Assembly: GCA_025356695.1 (NCBI GenBank)
Contig: JANXSE010000224.1
Span: 1 to 34,650 of the forward strand
DNA from: Betaproteobacteria bacterium
GTDB taxonomy: Bacteria > Pseudomonadota > Gammaproteobacteria > Burkholderiales > SG8-41
Reading direction: 5' to 3'
Length of the DNA stretch: 34,650 bases
In this document: one piece after another, positions 23,418 through 32,536 of the stretch
How positions within the stretch are numbered: position 1 is the first letter of the stretch
Layout: each line of letters starts with the position of its first letter
Notes under the pieces: generated by a model
What the model was told of the DNA's origin: nothing
Seen by the model: the letters and a program-made list of their open reading frames with translations, nothing else
Database searches by the model: none
Position numbers and translations under genes: made by a program

Positions 23418-26231
23418 ATGCAGGACAAACAGTCCCACGCCCGGCCACTCGACGAGCTGGCCGGCAGCCTTCAAACCGACCTCGCGCGCGGCCTGAGTCC
23501 GCGCGAAGCGCTGCAGCGGCTCGAACAGTCTGGCCCCAACGAACTCTCCGAGCGGCCGCGGCCCGGCTTTGCGGCGCACCTCGGCGAACAGTTCAACAAC
23601 TATCTGGTGATACTGCTGATCGTCGCCGCGCTGGTGTCGCTGGCGCTCGGCGAATACATCGACGCCAGTGCCATCCTCATCATCGTCGTCTTGAACGCGA
23701 TGGTCGGCGTGATCCAGGAATCGAAGGCCGAGGAAGCCCTCGCCGCGCTGCAGAAGATGGCCGCACCGAACGCCCTCGTCATCCGCGACGGCCGGCACAC
23801 AACCATCCCCGGCCGCGAAATCGTCTGCGGCGACATCGTGCTGCTGGAAGCGGGCAATCATGTGCCCGCCGACCTGCGTCTCATCGAGAGCATCAACCTG
23901 AAGATCGAAGAGGCTTCTCTGACAGGCGAATCGGTGCCCGTCGAAAAAAATGCCGCGGCGGTGCTCGCCGGCGACATCCCGCTCGGCGACCGCCGCAACA
24001 CCGCCTTCATGGGCACGGTTGTCAGCTACGGACGCGGCAAGGGGATGGTCACGGCCACCGGCATGCACACTGAAATCGGCCTCATCGCCGAAATGCTGCA
24101 GTCGGTCGAACACGAGGCGACACCGCTGCAGAAAAAGCTCGCGCATCTGGGCCGCGTGCTCGGCAGCGCCTGCCTCACCACCTGCGCCGTGGTGTTCGTC
24201 TACGGCCTTTACCGTGACACCCATCTGGCGGTTGCACTGAACGGCGACGCGCTCGGTTACGTCACGGCGGACAAGACCCTGATCATCAACCTGTTCATGA
24301 CTGCGGTGAGCCTTGCCATCGCCGCGGTGCCCGAGGGCCTGCCCGCCATCGTCACCATCTGCCTCGCGCTCGGCATGCAGCGCATGATCAAACACCATGC
24401 GCTGGTGCGTAAACTGCCGGCGGTCGAAACACTCGGTTGCGCCACCGTCATCTGTACGGACAAGACCGGCACGCTGACGCAAAACGAGATGACCGTAATG
24501 ACGGCATGGAGCGGCGGCCGGACTTTTCACGTCACGGGCGAGGGTTATAGCCCGCACGGCGAATTCCGCAGCGACGGCAAACGCGTCGATCCGCACAGCG
24601 ACGCCGATGCAACACGGCTGCTGCAGGGAGCATTGGCCTGCAACGACGCGCGGCTCGAAGAAGCGCGCAACGCCGCCGGCGCGCGCGCCTGGCGCATCAT
24701 CGGCGACCCGACCGAAGGTGCACTGGTGGTAGCCGCGGCGAAAGGCGGTTTCCAGCGCGCCGCACTCGAGCTTTTTCTGCCGCGTCTGCACGAGTTCCCG
24801 TTCGACGCCGAACGCAAACGCATGACAACCATCCATCGCAATGCCGACGCCGCGGCAAAGGATTTTGACGCGGCGCCACTCGTGGCCTTCGTCAAGGGCG
24901 CGCCGGACCTCGTGCTCGACCTCTGCAGCCGCTATCTGCAGGCAGGCCGCGCCCTGCCACTGACCGCAGCACTACGCGCAACGGTGCTCGCACAAAACCG
25001 CGCAATGGGCGGCGCTGCGCTGCGGGTGCTCGCGGTGGCGTGGCGCCCGCTGCACAGCGTGCCGTCCAGCGCGGAGGCGGTCGAGAACGATCTCATCTTC
25101 ATCGGCCTGCTCGGCATGATCGACCCGCCGCGGCCCGAGGTGATCGCGGCACTGAAAGTGGCGCGCGGGGCGGGCCTCCGGTGCATCATGGTGACCGGCG
25201 ATTACAAAGACACCGCCGAGGCCATCGCGCGCGACATCGGCCTGCGCACACCGGGCGGACTGGTGCTGACGGGCACCGAACTGGAAAAAATGGACGCCGC
25301 GGAACTCGCGGCCTGCGCCGACCGGCTCGACGTCTGCTGCCGCGTTTCGCCGCAGCACAAGACGCGCATCGTCGGCGCGCTGCAGGCGCGCGGCCACGTG
25401 GTGGCGATGACCGGCGACGGCGTCAACGACGCACCGGCGCTCAAACGCGCTGACATCGGCATCGCCATGGGCATCACCGGGACCGACGTCGCCAAGCAAA
25501 CTGCGGACGTTGTTCTTACCGACGACAATTTCGCCAGCATCGTCGCCGCCATCGAGCAGGGCCGCGTCATTTATTCGAACATCCGCAAATTCGTCTACTT
25601 CCTGCTCGCCTGCAACGTCGGCGAAATTCTTATCATCTTCGGCGCCATGCTGGCGGGCATGCCGCTGCCGTTGCGGCCGGTGCAGTTGCTGTGGCTGAAC
25701 CTCGTCAGCGACGGCGCGCCGGCATTGGCACTGGGGCTGGAGAAAGGCGACGCCGATCTCATGCAGCATCCACCGCGTTCGTCGTCGGAGCCCGTCGTCG
25801 ACCGCCGCATGGCCGTCGCCATCGGCATCGTCGGTGTCGTCGATGCGCTGGCGGTCCTGACGGTGTTTTTCCTCGCCCTGCGGCGTTACCCGGACCAGCT
25901 CGCAATGGCACAGACCATCGCCTTCGTCACGCTGTGCACCTCCGAACTGCTGCGCGCCTTCACGGCGCGCTCGGAACACCACAGTATTTTTTCGATCGGC
26001 GTGTTCTCCAACCGCTGGATGGCATGGGCGGTCGGCGCCTCCTTCCTGCTGGTCATCGCGCTGGTTTACCTGCCGTTCCTGCAGCCCTTCTTCGACACGG
26101 TGCCGCTCGGCGCGAAGGACTGGCTGCTGATGCTGCCGTTCTTTTTCGCCGCGCCGGCAGCCATGGAACTGGTCAAGGTTTACCACCGCGCCGCACGCCG
26201 GCCGCAACCAGCAGCACAATCCGCCGTCTGA
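23418..26231 (+). CDS. P2A-type cation-transporting ATPase (Ca2+/Mn2+ type)
   Basis: The ATG at 23418, after GGGAAAGG, gives 937 residues. P-type hallmarks: actuator TGES (169-172), phosphorylation motif CTDKTGTLT with Asp348, PEGLP in helix 4 (305-309), nucleotide-domain [11 protein letters not shown], hinge MVTGD and [18 protein letters not shown]. Helices 5 and 6 read [10 protein letters not shown] and [17 protein letters not shown]. They keep Asn, Glu, Asn and Asp of the SERCA calcium sites, with Ser in place of the site Thr, so Ca2+ (or Mn2+) export is the best call over Na+/K+ or Mg2+. About ten membrane helices. It is preceded by an FNR-like box and ends 7 bases from the convergent HAD gene. 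The pump acts in the inner membrane. Confidence 0.93.
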   Translation: MQDKQSHARPLDELAGSLQTDLARGLSPREALQRLEQSGPNELSERPRPGFAAHLGEQFNNYLVILLIVAALVSLALGEYIDASAILIIVVLNAMVGVIQESKAEEALAALQKMAAPNALVIRDGRHTTIPGREIVCGDIVLLEAGNHVPADLRLIESINLKIEEASLTGESVPVEKNAAAVLAGDIPLGDRRNTAFMGTVVSYGRGKGMVTATGMHTEIGLIAEMLQSVEHEATPLQKKLAHLGRVLGSACLTTCAVVFVYGLYRDTHLAVALNGDALGYVTADKTLIINLFMTAVSLAIAAVPEGLPAIVTICLALGMQRMIKHHALVRKLPAVETLGCATVICTDKTGTLTQNEMTVMTAWSGGRTFHVTGEGYSPHGEFRSDGKRVDPHSDADATRLLQGALACNDARLEEARNAAGARAWRIIGDPTEGALVVAAAKGGFQRAALELFLPRLHEFPFDAERKRMTTIHRNADAAAKDFDAAPLVAFVKGAPDLVLDLCSRYLQAGRALPLTAALRATVLAQNRAMGGAALRVLAVAWRPLHSVPSSAEAVENDLIFIGLLGMIDPPRPEVIAALKVARGAGLRCIMVTGDYKDTAEAIARDIGLRTPGGLVLTGTELEKMDAAELAACADRLDVCCRVSPQHKTRIVGALQARGHVVAMTGDGVNDAPALKRADIGIAMGITGTDVAKQTADVVLTDDNFASIVAAIEQGRVIYSNIRKFVYFLLACNVGEILIIFGAMLAGMPLPLRPVQLLWLNLVSDGAPALALGLEKGDADLMQHPPRSSSEPVVDRRMAVAIGIVGVVDALAVLTVFFLALRRYPDQLAMAQTIAFVTLCTSELLRAFTARSEHHSIFSIGVFSNRWMAWAVGASFLLVIALVYLPFLQPFFDTVPLGAKDWLLMLPFFFAAPAAMELVKVYHRAARRPQPAAQSAV

Positions 26232-26238
26232 GCACGCG

Positions 26239-26838
26239 TCAGGCGACGCAACCCAGCGCGCGCAACTCCCGTTCGCATTGCGCCGCATTCTCGAAGCGGA
26301 TGGTTTTGATACCGCAAGCCTGCGCCGGCGGCAGATTGACAGCGGTGTCGTCGATGAACACCGTGTCTTCGCCGCGCAAACCGAAAGTCTCCAGCAGGTG
26401 CTTGTAGATCGCCGGCTCCGGTTTGATCAGCTTGATGCGCGACGAAATCACCGCGCCACTGAACACGTCCCAGTAATCGTGCTCGCGTTCGAGCCAGGCA
26501 ATCGAGGCGTGCTGCATGTTCGACAGGCAGTAGAGCGAGTGCCCCTGCGCGCGCACGCGGCGCATCAGCGCGACGGTTTCCGGCATCACGGTGAGTGCGG
26601 GCGGCACACAGTCGAGAAAATCCATGACTTCCCTCGCGGAAAGCCCGGTGCGCTGCGCGCCGCGCGCGGCGGCCTCCGTTTTTTCCAGCACACCGCGGTC
26701 GAGCGCCAGCCAGTCGGCGTGGTCGATGATTTCGCGGCGCACGCTGGCGCGCACCTGCAGGTCGTCGAACACCGAAGCGATCAGTGCGTCGGGCTGCCAG
26801 CGCACAACCACACCGCCGAGGTCAAACACTACGTTCAT
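26239..26838 (-). CDS. HAD-superfamily phosphatase, YihX-like
   Basis: The ATG at 26838 gives 199 residues beginning MNVVFDLGGVVVRWQPD; longer starts (TTG or an earlier ATG) add up to six residues. Motif 1 is FDLGGV with the nucleophile Asp6; as in the YihX group, the usual second Asp is absent. Motif 2 is YCLSNM (Ser), motif 3 the Lys in IKLIKPEPAIY, and motif 4 VFIDDTAVNLPPA. E. coli YihX dephosphorylates alpha-D-glucose-1-phosphate; related proteins are haloacid dehalogenase-like phosphatases. A GGAAGAAG ribosome site lies just before the ATG. It is divergent from the Bug operon at 26890. Confidence 0.9.
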   Translation of the reverse strand: MNVVFDLGGVVVRWQPDALIASVFDDLQVRASVRREIIDHADWLALDRGVLEKTEAAARGAQRTGLSAREVMDFLDCVPPALTVMPETVALMRRVRAQGHSLYCLSNMQHASIAWLEREHDYWDVFSGAVISSRIKLIKPEPAIYKHLLETFGLRGEDTVFIDDTAVNLPPAQACGIKTIRFENAAQCERELRALGCVA

Positions 26839-26889
26839 GACTTCTTCCATTGGCAACGGGCAGAAGTGAAATCATTTAACATATCCGCC

Positions 26890-27837
26890 ATGCTCGTTCA
26901 ATCATTCCCCGTCGGCGCAGCCTTGCTGGCGCTGGCGCTGTCTGTCCCCGCCGCAGTGCAGAACTATCCGGACAAGCCGATCCGTGTCTACACCACCGGC
27001 GTCGGCGGCAGTTCCGACCTGTCGACGCGCATCATCGCGCAGGCGATGGGTGGCGCTTTCGCCCAGCGCATGATTGTGGAAAACCGCGCGCTGGTCAGCG
27101 TCGAGACCGTCTCCGGCGCGCCGCCCGACGGTTATTCGCTCCTGCACTACAGCAACGTCGTCTGGCTGATGCCGCTGTTGCAGGCGAACGTGCCGTGGGA
27201 CATTTTTCGCGATTTCGCGCCAGTCGTCCTTACGGTAAACACGCCGAATGTGCTGGTCGTGCATCCGTCGCTGCCGGTGAAATCGGTGAAGGACCTGATC
27301 ACCTTCGCCAGAGCCCGCCCCGGCGCACTCAATTACGCCTCGACCTCGTTGGGCGCCGGCAACCACGTCGCCGCCGAACTCTTCAACAACATGGCCGGCG
27401 TGAAAATCGTGCGCATCAATTACAAGAGCATGGGCGCGGGCTTCACCGACGTCGTCAGCGGCCAGATCCAGGTGATGTTTCCGAGCGCAAATTCGGCCAC
27501 GCAGTACGTGAAGTCGGGTCGTCTGCGTGCACTCGCGGTGACCAGCGCCGAACCCTCGGCACTGGTGCCCGATCTGCCCACTGTTGCAGCGGCGGGCCTG
27601 CCCGGCTACGAATCGGTGGCGATGACGGCGATGTTCGCGCCGGCAAAAACGCCGGATGTGATCGTGCGCAGACTCAATCAGGAAATCAACCTTGCCTTGA
27701 AGAAGCCGGAGACGCGCGAGCGTTTTCTCACACAGGGCACCAAGGCGATGGGCGGCACGCCGGAACAACTGACTGCCGTCATCAAAACAGAGATCGCGCG
27801 CCTGAACAGGATCATCAAGAGCACCGGCCTGCAGTAA
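26890..27837 (+). CDS. Bug/TctC-family periplasmic solute-binding protein (copy 3, divergent binding loop)
   Basis: The ATG at 26890 gives 315 residues with a short hydrophobic signal, FPVGAALLALALSVPAAVQ, lacking the usual N-terminal basic residues. The family opening is altered: YPDKPIRVYTTGVGGSSDLS replaces the usual IVPYPPGGxxD segment that lines the ligand pocket. Later blocks are normal: LVVHPSLPVKSVKDLITFAR, AELFNNMAGVKIVRINYKS, LPTVAAAGLPGYESVAM. No clear ribosome site precedes the ATG; the TTTAACAT just upstream could be a -10, which would give an almost leaderless transcript. It starts a four-gene operon with an acyl-CoA dehydrogenase, another Bug receptor and a DRE-TIM enzyme. Confidence 0.93.
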   Translation: MLVQSFPVGAALLALALSVPAAVQNYPDKPIRVYTTGVGGSSDLSTRIIAQAMGGAFAQRMIVENRALVSVETVSGAPPDGYSLLHYSNVVWLMPLLQANVPWDIFRDFAPVVLTVNTPNVLVVHPSLPVKSVKDLITFARARPGALNYASTSLGAGNHVAAELFNNMAGVKIVRINYKSMGAGFTDVVSGQIQVMFPSANSATQYVKSGRLRALAVTSAEPSALVPDLPTVAAAGLPGYESVAMTAMFAPAKTPDVIVRRLNQEINLALKKPETRERFLTQGTKAMGGTPEQLTAVIKTEIARLNRIIKSTGLQ

Positions 27838-27859
27838 CAATAATAATGCGGAGGACGCA

Positions 27860-29053
27860 GTGGATTTTTCACTGAATGAGGAACAACGTGCCTGGCAACT
27901 GAAGGCGCGCCAATTTGCCGACGAAGAAATACGCCCGCTGTCGCTGCAACGCGATGCCATTGCCGCGCCGCGCGAGACCTTCGACTGGGCAATCATCAAG
28001 CGCGGTTCGCAGCTGGGCTTTCGTACCGCCGCCGTGCCGAAGGCGTGGGGCGGCGCCGGCATCGATTACGTGACGCAGGCCATCGTCATGGCCGAACTCG
28101 CCAAAGCCGACAGCGCGATTTCCAAGACCTTCAGCCAGTGCTGGAAGTGGAGCCAGCTGATCGCCGAGTTCTGCAGCGAAGACCAGAAACAACGCTTCCT
28201 CGTCCCGTTCATGGCCGACGACGGTTATCTGCTCGGCAGTGCCAGCACCGAACCGAATGCGGGCTCCGACAAGCGCATTCTGGTCGACAGCGATATCAAG
28301 TCGGGCTGGCGCCTGAAAGCGGAGCAGCGTGGCGACGAGTGGATATTGAACGGTGAAAAGACCTTCATCGCCAACGGGCCGATCGCCAAACTTTTCTTCG
28401 TCAACACGCGCAGCAATCCGCATGTCAGCATCAAGGAAGGCACCACCGTGTTTCTGGTGCCCTCGGACACGCCGGGCTTTCGCGTCGGCAAGGTCTTCAA
28501 CAAGCTCGGCTGGCGGTTTTACCAGAACGCCGAGCTGATTTTCGAAGATGCGCGCGTGCCCGCGGCCAATATGGTCGGCAAGGTGCACGAGGGTTACAAA
28601 ATGCGCGGCGGCGGCTTTTCGGATTTCGAACTCGCCGCCAATGCCGTCGGCGTCTGCGATGACGCCGCCGAAACGGCATTGCGTTTTGCCAAGCACGAAA
28701 AGCGCCACGGCAAACCGCTGGCCGATCAGCAGATCGTGCAACTGAAGCTCAATCAAATGTGCATGCTGACCGAGGCGCTGCGCAGCTTCGTCCTGCGGGT
28801 GGCCGCCGAAACCGACGGCAAATGCGACCGCAAATCGCCGGCCGCCAACGTGCTGGTGATGAATTTCGCCTCGGACGTCATCCACCGCGTCACCGCACTC
28901 AGTCTCGATATCCGCGGCATGGCCACCGGCGCGCGCATCGATTCGCACGCCGACAAACTGGTGCGCGACGGCATCATCTGGACGCATCTGGCCGGTGATT
29001 CGGTACAGCGCATGAAAGCCGTCGACAAACTCAAGGGCGAGACGAAGCAATGA
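27860..29053 (+). CDS. Acyl-CoA dehydrogenase-family flavoprotein lacking the usual catalytic Glu motif
   Basis: A 397-residue protein with a GTG start behind a strong GGAGGA site. The ACAD fold is evident: N-terminal helical domain (DFSLNEEQRAWQLKARQFAD), the beta domain entry LLGSASTEPNAGSD, WILNGEKTFIANGPIAKLFF, and the C-terminal helical domain with ARVPAANMVGKVHEGYK. Where most members have YEGT before QR, this protein reads HLAGDSVQR (about 376-384), without the catalytic Glu of MCAD; the conserved Arg after GAFD is also not obvious in GGGFSDFELAANAVG. It may use another base, as isovaleryl-CoA dehydrogenase does, or have a different chemistry. The FAD/substrate region seems normal. Its stop overlaps the next Bug start (ATGA). 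Confidence 0.9.
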   Translation: MDFSLNEEQRAWQLKARQFADEEIRPLSLQRDAIAAPRETFDWAIIKRGSQLGFRTAAVPKAWGGAGIDYVTQAIVMAELAKADSAISKTFSQCWKWSQLIAEFCSEDQKQRFLVPFMADDGYLLGSASTEPNAGSDKRILVDSDIKSGWRLKAEQRGDEWILNGEKTFIANGPIAKLFFVNTRSNPHVSIKEGTTVFLVPSDTPGFRVGKVFNKLGWRFYQNAELIFEDARVPAANMVGKVHEGYKMRGGGFSDFELAANAVGVCDDAAETALRFAKHEKRHGKPLADQQIVQLKLNQMCMLTEALRSFVLRVAAETDGKCDRKSPAANVLVMNFASDVIHRVTALSLDIRGMATGARIDSHADKLVRDGIIWTHLAGDSVQRMKAVDKLKGETKQ

Positions 29054-30015
29054 AAGCAGTGTGCGCCTGGGGTGCGCTTGCCGCGCTTTGCGTGATTGCG
29101 GCAACGCCCGTCCGCGCCGAATATCCGGAAAAGCCGCTGCGCCTCGTCGTGCCCTTCCCGCCCGGCGGCAGCACCGAACCGCTGGCGCGCGTACTCAGCC
29201 AGAAACTCGGCGAGGCCTTCGGTCAGCAACTCATCGTCGACAACCGTCCGGGGGCGGGCAGCACCATCGGCGCGGAAATCGTCGCCAGATCACCACCCGA
29301 CGGCTACACGCTGTTCCTCGGTTCGATCTCGAATGCCATCAGCGCGGCGCTTTATCCGAAACTCAATTTCGATATCGTGCGCGACTTTGCGCCGATCACG
29401 CTGCTGGCCACCACGCCGGGCGTGCTCGTGGTACATCCGGCGCTGCCGGTGAAAACCGTCAGGGAACTGCTGGCGCTCGCCAAAGCAAAACCGGAACAGC
29501 TCGCTTATTCCTCGGCGGGCAACGGCACACCGCCGCACCTCTCCGCAGAATTGTTGAGTTCGATGACGGGCATCAAGCTGATCCACGTACCGTACAAAGG
29601 CGGCGGTCCCTCGATCATCGCGCTGCTCTCCGGCGAGGCGCAGTTGTCGATTGCGTCACTGCCCTCGGCGATCGGCCATATGCGCAGTGGCAAGCTGCGC
29701 GCGCTCGGTGTGACCACGCCGCAACGCACGCCCTCGGTGCCGGAACTGCCGACCCTCTCCGAGGCGGGCGTGCCGGGCTATGCGGCGGAAACCTGGCTGG
29801 GTCTTGCCACGGCCGCGCGCACGCCGAAAGAAATCGTCGCCCGGCTGCATGCCGCCACCGTGAAGGCGATGACGCTGCCCGACGTAAAGGAACGGCTCGA
29901 TACGCTCGGCTACATCGTGCGCGTCGGCAGCCCGGAGGAATATTCGGCTTTCGTGCAGAACGAAGTCGACAAATGGCGCAAGGTCGTCAAAGCGGCCAGC
30001 CTGCGCGTGGACTGA
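29050..30015 (+). CDS. Bug/TctC-family periplasmic solute-binding protein (copy 4)
   Basis: A 321-residue receptor with signal peptide CAWGALAALCVIAATPVRAE. The opening is YPEKPLRLVVPFPPGGSTEP, where Glu takes the place of the usual Asp in GGxxD. It continues with LIVDNRPGAGSTIGAEIVAR, LVVHPALPVKTVRELLALAK, HVPYKGGGPSIIALLSGEAQ and LPTLSEAGVPGYAAETW. Its start codon overlaps the stop of the acyl-CoA dehydrogenase gene by four bases (ATGA), an unusual position for a secreted protein between two cytoplasmic enzymes and a strong sign of shared function. Two receptors in one operon, with different first loops, suggest two ligands or a substrate and its isomer or intermediate. Confidence 0.95.
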   Translation: MKAVCAWGALAALCVIAATPVRAEYPEKPLRLVVPFPPGGSTEPLARVLSQKLGEAFGQQLIVDNRPGAGSTIGAEIVARSPPDGYTLFLGSISNAISAALYPKLNFDIVRDFAPITLLATTPGVLVVHPALPVKTVRELLALAKAKPEQLAYSSAGNGTPPHLSAELLSSMTGIKLIHVPYKGGGPSIIALLSGEAQLSIASLPSAIGHMRSGKLRALGVTTPQRTPSVPELPTLSEAGVPGYAAETWLGLATAARTPKEIVARLHAATVKAMTLPDVKERLDTLGYIVRVGSPEEYSAFVQNEVDKWRKVVKAASLRVD

Positions 30016-30036
30016 ACGGAAACACTGGAGAACAAC

Positions 30037-31320
30037 ATGGTTGAAATCCCGCCGATCCTGAACCGTGACATGGTGATGAAGGAACTGGCCTTCGAAAAAG
30101 ACGGCCGCTGGGCGGTGCCGGTGCTGAACCGCATGTCGGTGGTCGATCCGAATGTGCCGAAGCACAAGGTCATCATCAAGGACGACACCTTCCGCGAATC
30201 AACCAACATGCCCGGTGCCTCGCCGACCAATGCGCAGAAACTGGTGCTGGCGAAAAAACTCGAGGCCGTCGGCATCACCGAAATCGTCGCCGGTCACGCC
30301 GGCCTCAAAGATCAGTGCGACTTCATGCGCATGGTGAAGGATTCGGGCTCGAAGCTGATGGTGCATGCCTATGTCGATTTCGGCGACTGGAAAAACGGCA
30401 TCGAAAAAGCCGTGGCCGCCGGCGCCGATGCGATCTGGATGCCGGGCGCGCTGAACCCGAGCCCGATCTTCGCCGCCAAGCTCGGCTCGAAGTACGGTTA
30501 CTGGAGTGCGGACTTCGATTTGTCCACCGTGCTTCAAACGATGGATTCCGCAATCAAACTCGCCAAGGACCACGGCAAGCTCATCACCGTCGGCCGCGCG
30601 CCGATGATCCCGGGCATCTTCGACAAGGCGCTCGACGCCTACGTCAAAGCCGGTGCTGACCGCATTTGCATTTTCGACGACCGCGGCAACTACACGCCGC
30701 AGACCATGGGCCACGTCGTGAAAATGCACCGCGATGCCGTCGGCCCCGACGTCAAACTCGAAGTGCACTGCCACAACGACTTCGGTCTCGCGCTGGCCAA
30801 TTCGCTCGAAGCCGTGCGCGCGGGGGCAGACGTCGTCGATTGCGTGCTGAACGGCTACAGCCACCGCTCCGGCAATTGCGCGCTCGAACAGATCGTCGCC
30901 GCGCTCGAAGTGCTCTACGACCTGCGCACCGGTTGCGATTTGAAGCAGATCATGTCGCTGTGCCAGCTCGCCGCCGATGTCTTCGGCGTGCCGATCCCGC
31001 AACAGGCACCGCACGTCGGCGCCTCGGCCTTTGCCTATGGCGGCGTGCATATCAGCGCGCTGCTGCAGGAAGGCTGGTTCGTGTGGGAAACCATGCAGGC
31101 GGAGACGATCGGACAGCACCGTCATGTCGTGTGGACACCCACCGCGCTCGAACGCCACGGCATGGCCGGGCCCGTCGCGCTGAAGATCAAGCGCATGGGC
31201 CTCACGTTCGACGAAGCGCAGCTTGAACAGGTCTTCGCACAGATGCGCACGGCAATGGCGTCGAAGAAATTCGCCACCGACGAAGAGCTCGAAGCTGTCG
31301 TGCACGCAGTGCTCGGCTGA
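30037..31320 (+). CDS. DRE-TIM metallolyase/synthase family protein (LeuA/HMG-CoA lyase-like), divergent active site
   Basis: A 427-residue protein with GGAG before the ATG. The TIM-barrel alpha-carboxyltransferase pattern is clear: HKVIIKDDTFRESTNMPGAS, AGADRICIFDDRGNYTPQTM, KLEVHCHNDFGLALANSLEA (HxH metal ligands His244 and His246) and LNGYSHRSGNCALEQIVAAL. Against LeuA/HMG-CoA lyase, several signature residues differ: the Asp after the catalytic Arg (R53) is Glu54; the Glu of IEAG/MEVG is Val84 in EIVAGH; the Glu of GERAGN is His276. An N-terminal extension (about 45 residues) and C-terminal segment make it longer than HMG-CoA lyase but shorter than LeuA. It should make or break a C-C bond to an acyl-CoA or oxoacid; direction and substrate are unknown. 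Last gene of the 26890 operon. Confidence 0.9.
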   Translation: MVEIPPILNRDMVMKELAFEKDGRWAVPVLNRMSVVDPNVPKHKVIIKDDTFRESTNMPGASPTNAQKLVLAKKLEAVGITEIVAGHAGLKDQCDFMRMVKDSGSKLMVHAYVDFGDWKNGIEKAVAAGADAIWMPGALNPSPIFAAKLGSKYGYWSADFDLSTVLQTMDSAIKLAKDHGKLITVGRAPMIPGIFDKALDAYVKAGADRICIFDDRGNYTPQTMGHVVKMHRDAVGPDVKLEVHCHNDFGLALANSLEAVRAGADVVDCVLNGYSHRSGNCALEQIVAALEVLYDLRTGCDLKQIMSLCQLAADVFGVPIPQQAPHVGASAFAYGGVHISALLQEGWFVWETMQAETIGQHRHVVWTPTALERHGMAGPVALKIKRMGLTFDEAQLEQVFAQMRTAMASKKFATDEELEAVVHAVLG

Positions 31321-31328
31321 TCGCCGCC

Positions 31329-31348
31329 GCGCCTGCGTCCGCGGGCGC
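31329..31348 (+). terminator. Weak stem-loop after the four-gene operon
   Basis: GCGCC (31329-31333) and GGCGC (31344-31348) pair with a 10-base loop just after the stop codon, followed by TTGCTTTCCC rather than a U-run. It may be a poor intrinsic terminator or only GC-rich spacer. Confidence 0.22.
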
Positions 31349-31483
31349 TTGCTTTCCCGCTAAGCGCTTGTTTTTCTGGCGCACTGCCGGACGCCGGCAC
31401 ACCCCGCAGAACCGGTTTAACTTTTCCACGCTCCGGCCGTTAATTCACGTAATAGCCCGTGTGCCGTTTGGGATCTGCGCAGC

Positions 31484-32533
31484 ATGTCCAGACGCACGGC
31501 GGCAACCGAGGGGAATACCGTGCCGGTATACAAATGCAGGACCCTGATTTCCACGCCGCAGGACCTGCTGCGTGTCGCCGGCCGCGTGCCCAAACTGTCT
31601 TCGGTTTATTCGCGCGTGAAGCTGCTCGCCTCGCGCGCCGAGGTGCCGCTGAAAAGAATCGAGCGCGAGATTACGCGCGATCCGGCAATCTGCGCGCGCC
31701 TGCCGCGGCTCGCCCGCGCCTTGTACCCCGCGCTCGGCCAAGGTGCCGCCGGCGTCACCGAGGTGCTGGCCATCCTCGGCGGTGAGCGCATCAAGCATCT
31801 GATCCTGATCACCGCAGTCGCCGCCGCTTATCGCAAAATCAAATCGCCGCAAATCGACATGCGCCGTTTCTGGCGGCTGGCGGCGCGCCGCGCGCTGCTC
31901 GCGCGCCTGATCGCGATGGAAGCCCCGCACGTCGATCCGACCCGCGCCTTCGTCGGCGGACTGCTCGCCGACATCGGCCACCTCGTGCTGCATCTGGGCA
32001 TCCCGGTGCCGGCGCTCGACGCGCAGACGCGTGCCGCGCAAAGCGGCCTGCCGGTGCACGAAGTTGAGCAGGCGCTGCTTGGTTTTGATTACACCGCGGT
32101 CGGCGCAGTGCTGATGCGCCGCTGGCACCACCATGCCGCCATTGAGAACGCGATCGAATACCAGATGCGCCCGCTCGGCGCACCCGAGGCCAGGGGCGAC
32201 GCCTGCACGCTGCATATTGCGACACGTCTGGCGCTGGCGATCGAGGATGGCGTCGCGCCGGAAAACCTGATTGTGGCCATCGACGCGCAGGTCTGGAACC
32301 TGGCCGGACGCAGCTATCAGCTGCTGGCACAAATTACCGCCAACGCAGCACAGGATTTTGACGAACTGTCGCAGGCCCTGTCACCGGAAATCGTCATGCC
32401 GGGCACGACACGCCCTGTGCCGGAAACGCTGCCGGCCGACGGCGCGGTACCGATCGCGCAGGCGCGCGCGAAAAAGCTGCTGCGCATGCCGCCGGCCGCA
32501 AATACCGCGGCGATGCAGCGCAAGGTCAGCTAG
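31484..32533 (+). CDS. HDOD-domain signalling/output protein
   Basis: 349 residues from ATG 31484, or 337 from GTG 31520, the latter having the better ribosome site (GAGGGGA 5-11 bases upstream). The HDOD core covers residues 25-230: LLRVAGRVPKLSSVYSRVK, LKRIEREITRDPAICARLPR, VTEVLAILGGERIKHLILI, FVGGLLADIGHLVLHLGIP and VGAVLMRRWHHHAAIENAI. The metal-binding HD of true phosphodiesterases is degenerate (ADIGH), as normal for HDOD. No receiver or GGDEF domain is fused. HDOD proteins act as non-catalytic modules in signalling, motility or stress control. The C-terminal 70 residues are low-complexity. It ends 3 bases from the convergent Bug gene. Confidence 0.88.
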   Translation: MSRRTAATEGNTVPVYKCRTLISTPQDLLRVAGRVPKLSSVYSRVKLLASRAEVPLKRIEREITRDPAICARLPRLARALYPALGQGAAGVTEVLAILGGERIKHLILITAVAAAYRKIKSPQIDMRRFWRLAARRALLARLIAMEAPHVDPTRAFVGGLLADIGHLVLHLGIPVPALDAQTRAAQSGLPVHEVEQALLGFDYTAVGAVLMRRWHHHAAIENAIEYQMRPLGAPEARGDACTLHIATRLALAIEDGVAPENLIVAIDAQVWNLAGRSYQLLAQITANAAQDFDELSQALSPEIVMPGTTRPVPETLPADGAVPIAQARAKKLLRMPPAANTAAMQRKVS

Positions 32534-32536
32534 CGT

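Noticed and set aside
23118..24836. 572-codon minus-strand frame opposite the ATPase
   Set aside because: The plus strand has all P-type ATPase motifs; the antisense translation is His/Arg/Gly-rich without recognisable features.
24972..26288. 438-codon minus-strand frame opposite the ATPase C-terminal half
   Set aside because: Shadow of the ATPase for the same reason; no ribosome site or family motif.
27869..29104. 411-codon minus-strand frame opposite the acyl-CoA dehydrogenase
   Set aside because: Antisense to a well-conserved ACAD with a strong ribosome site.
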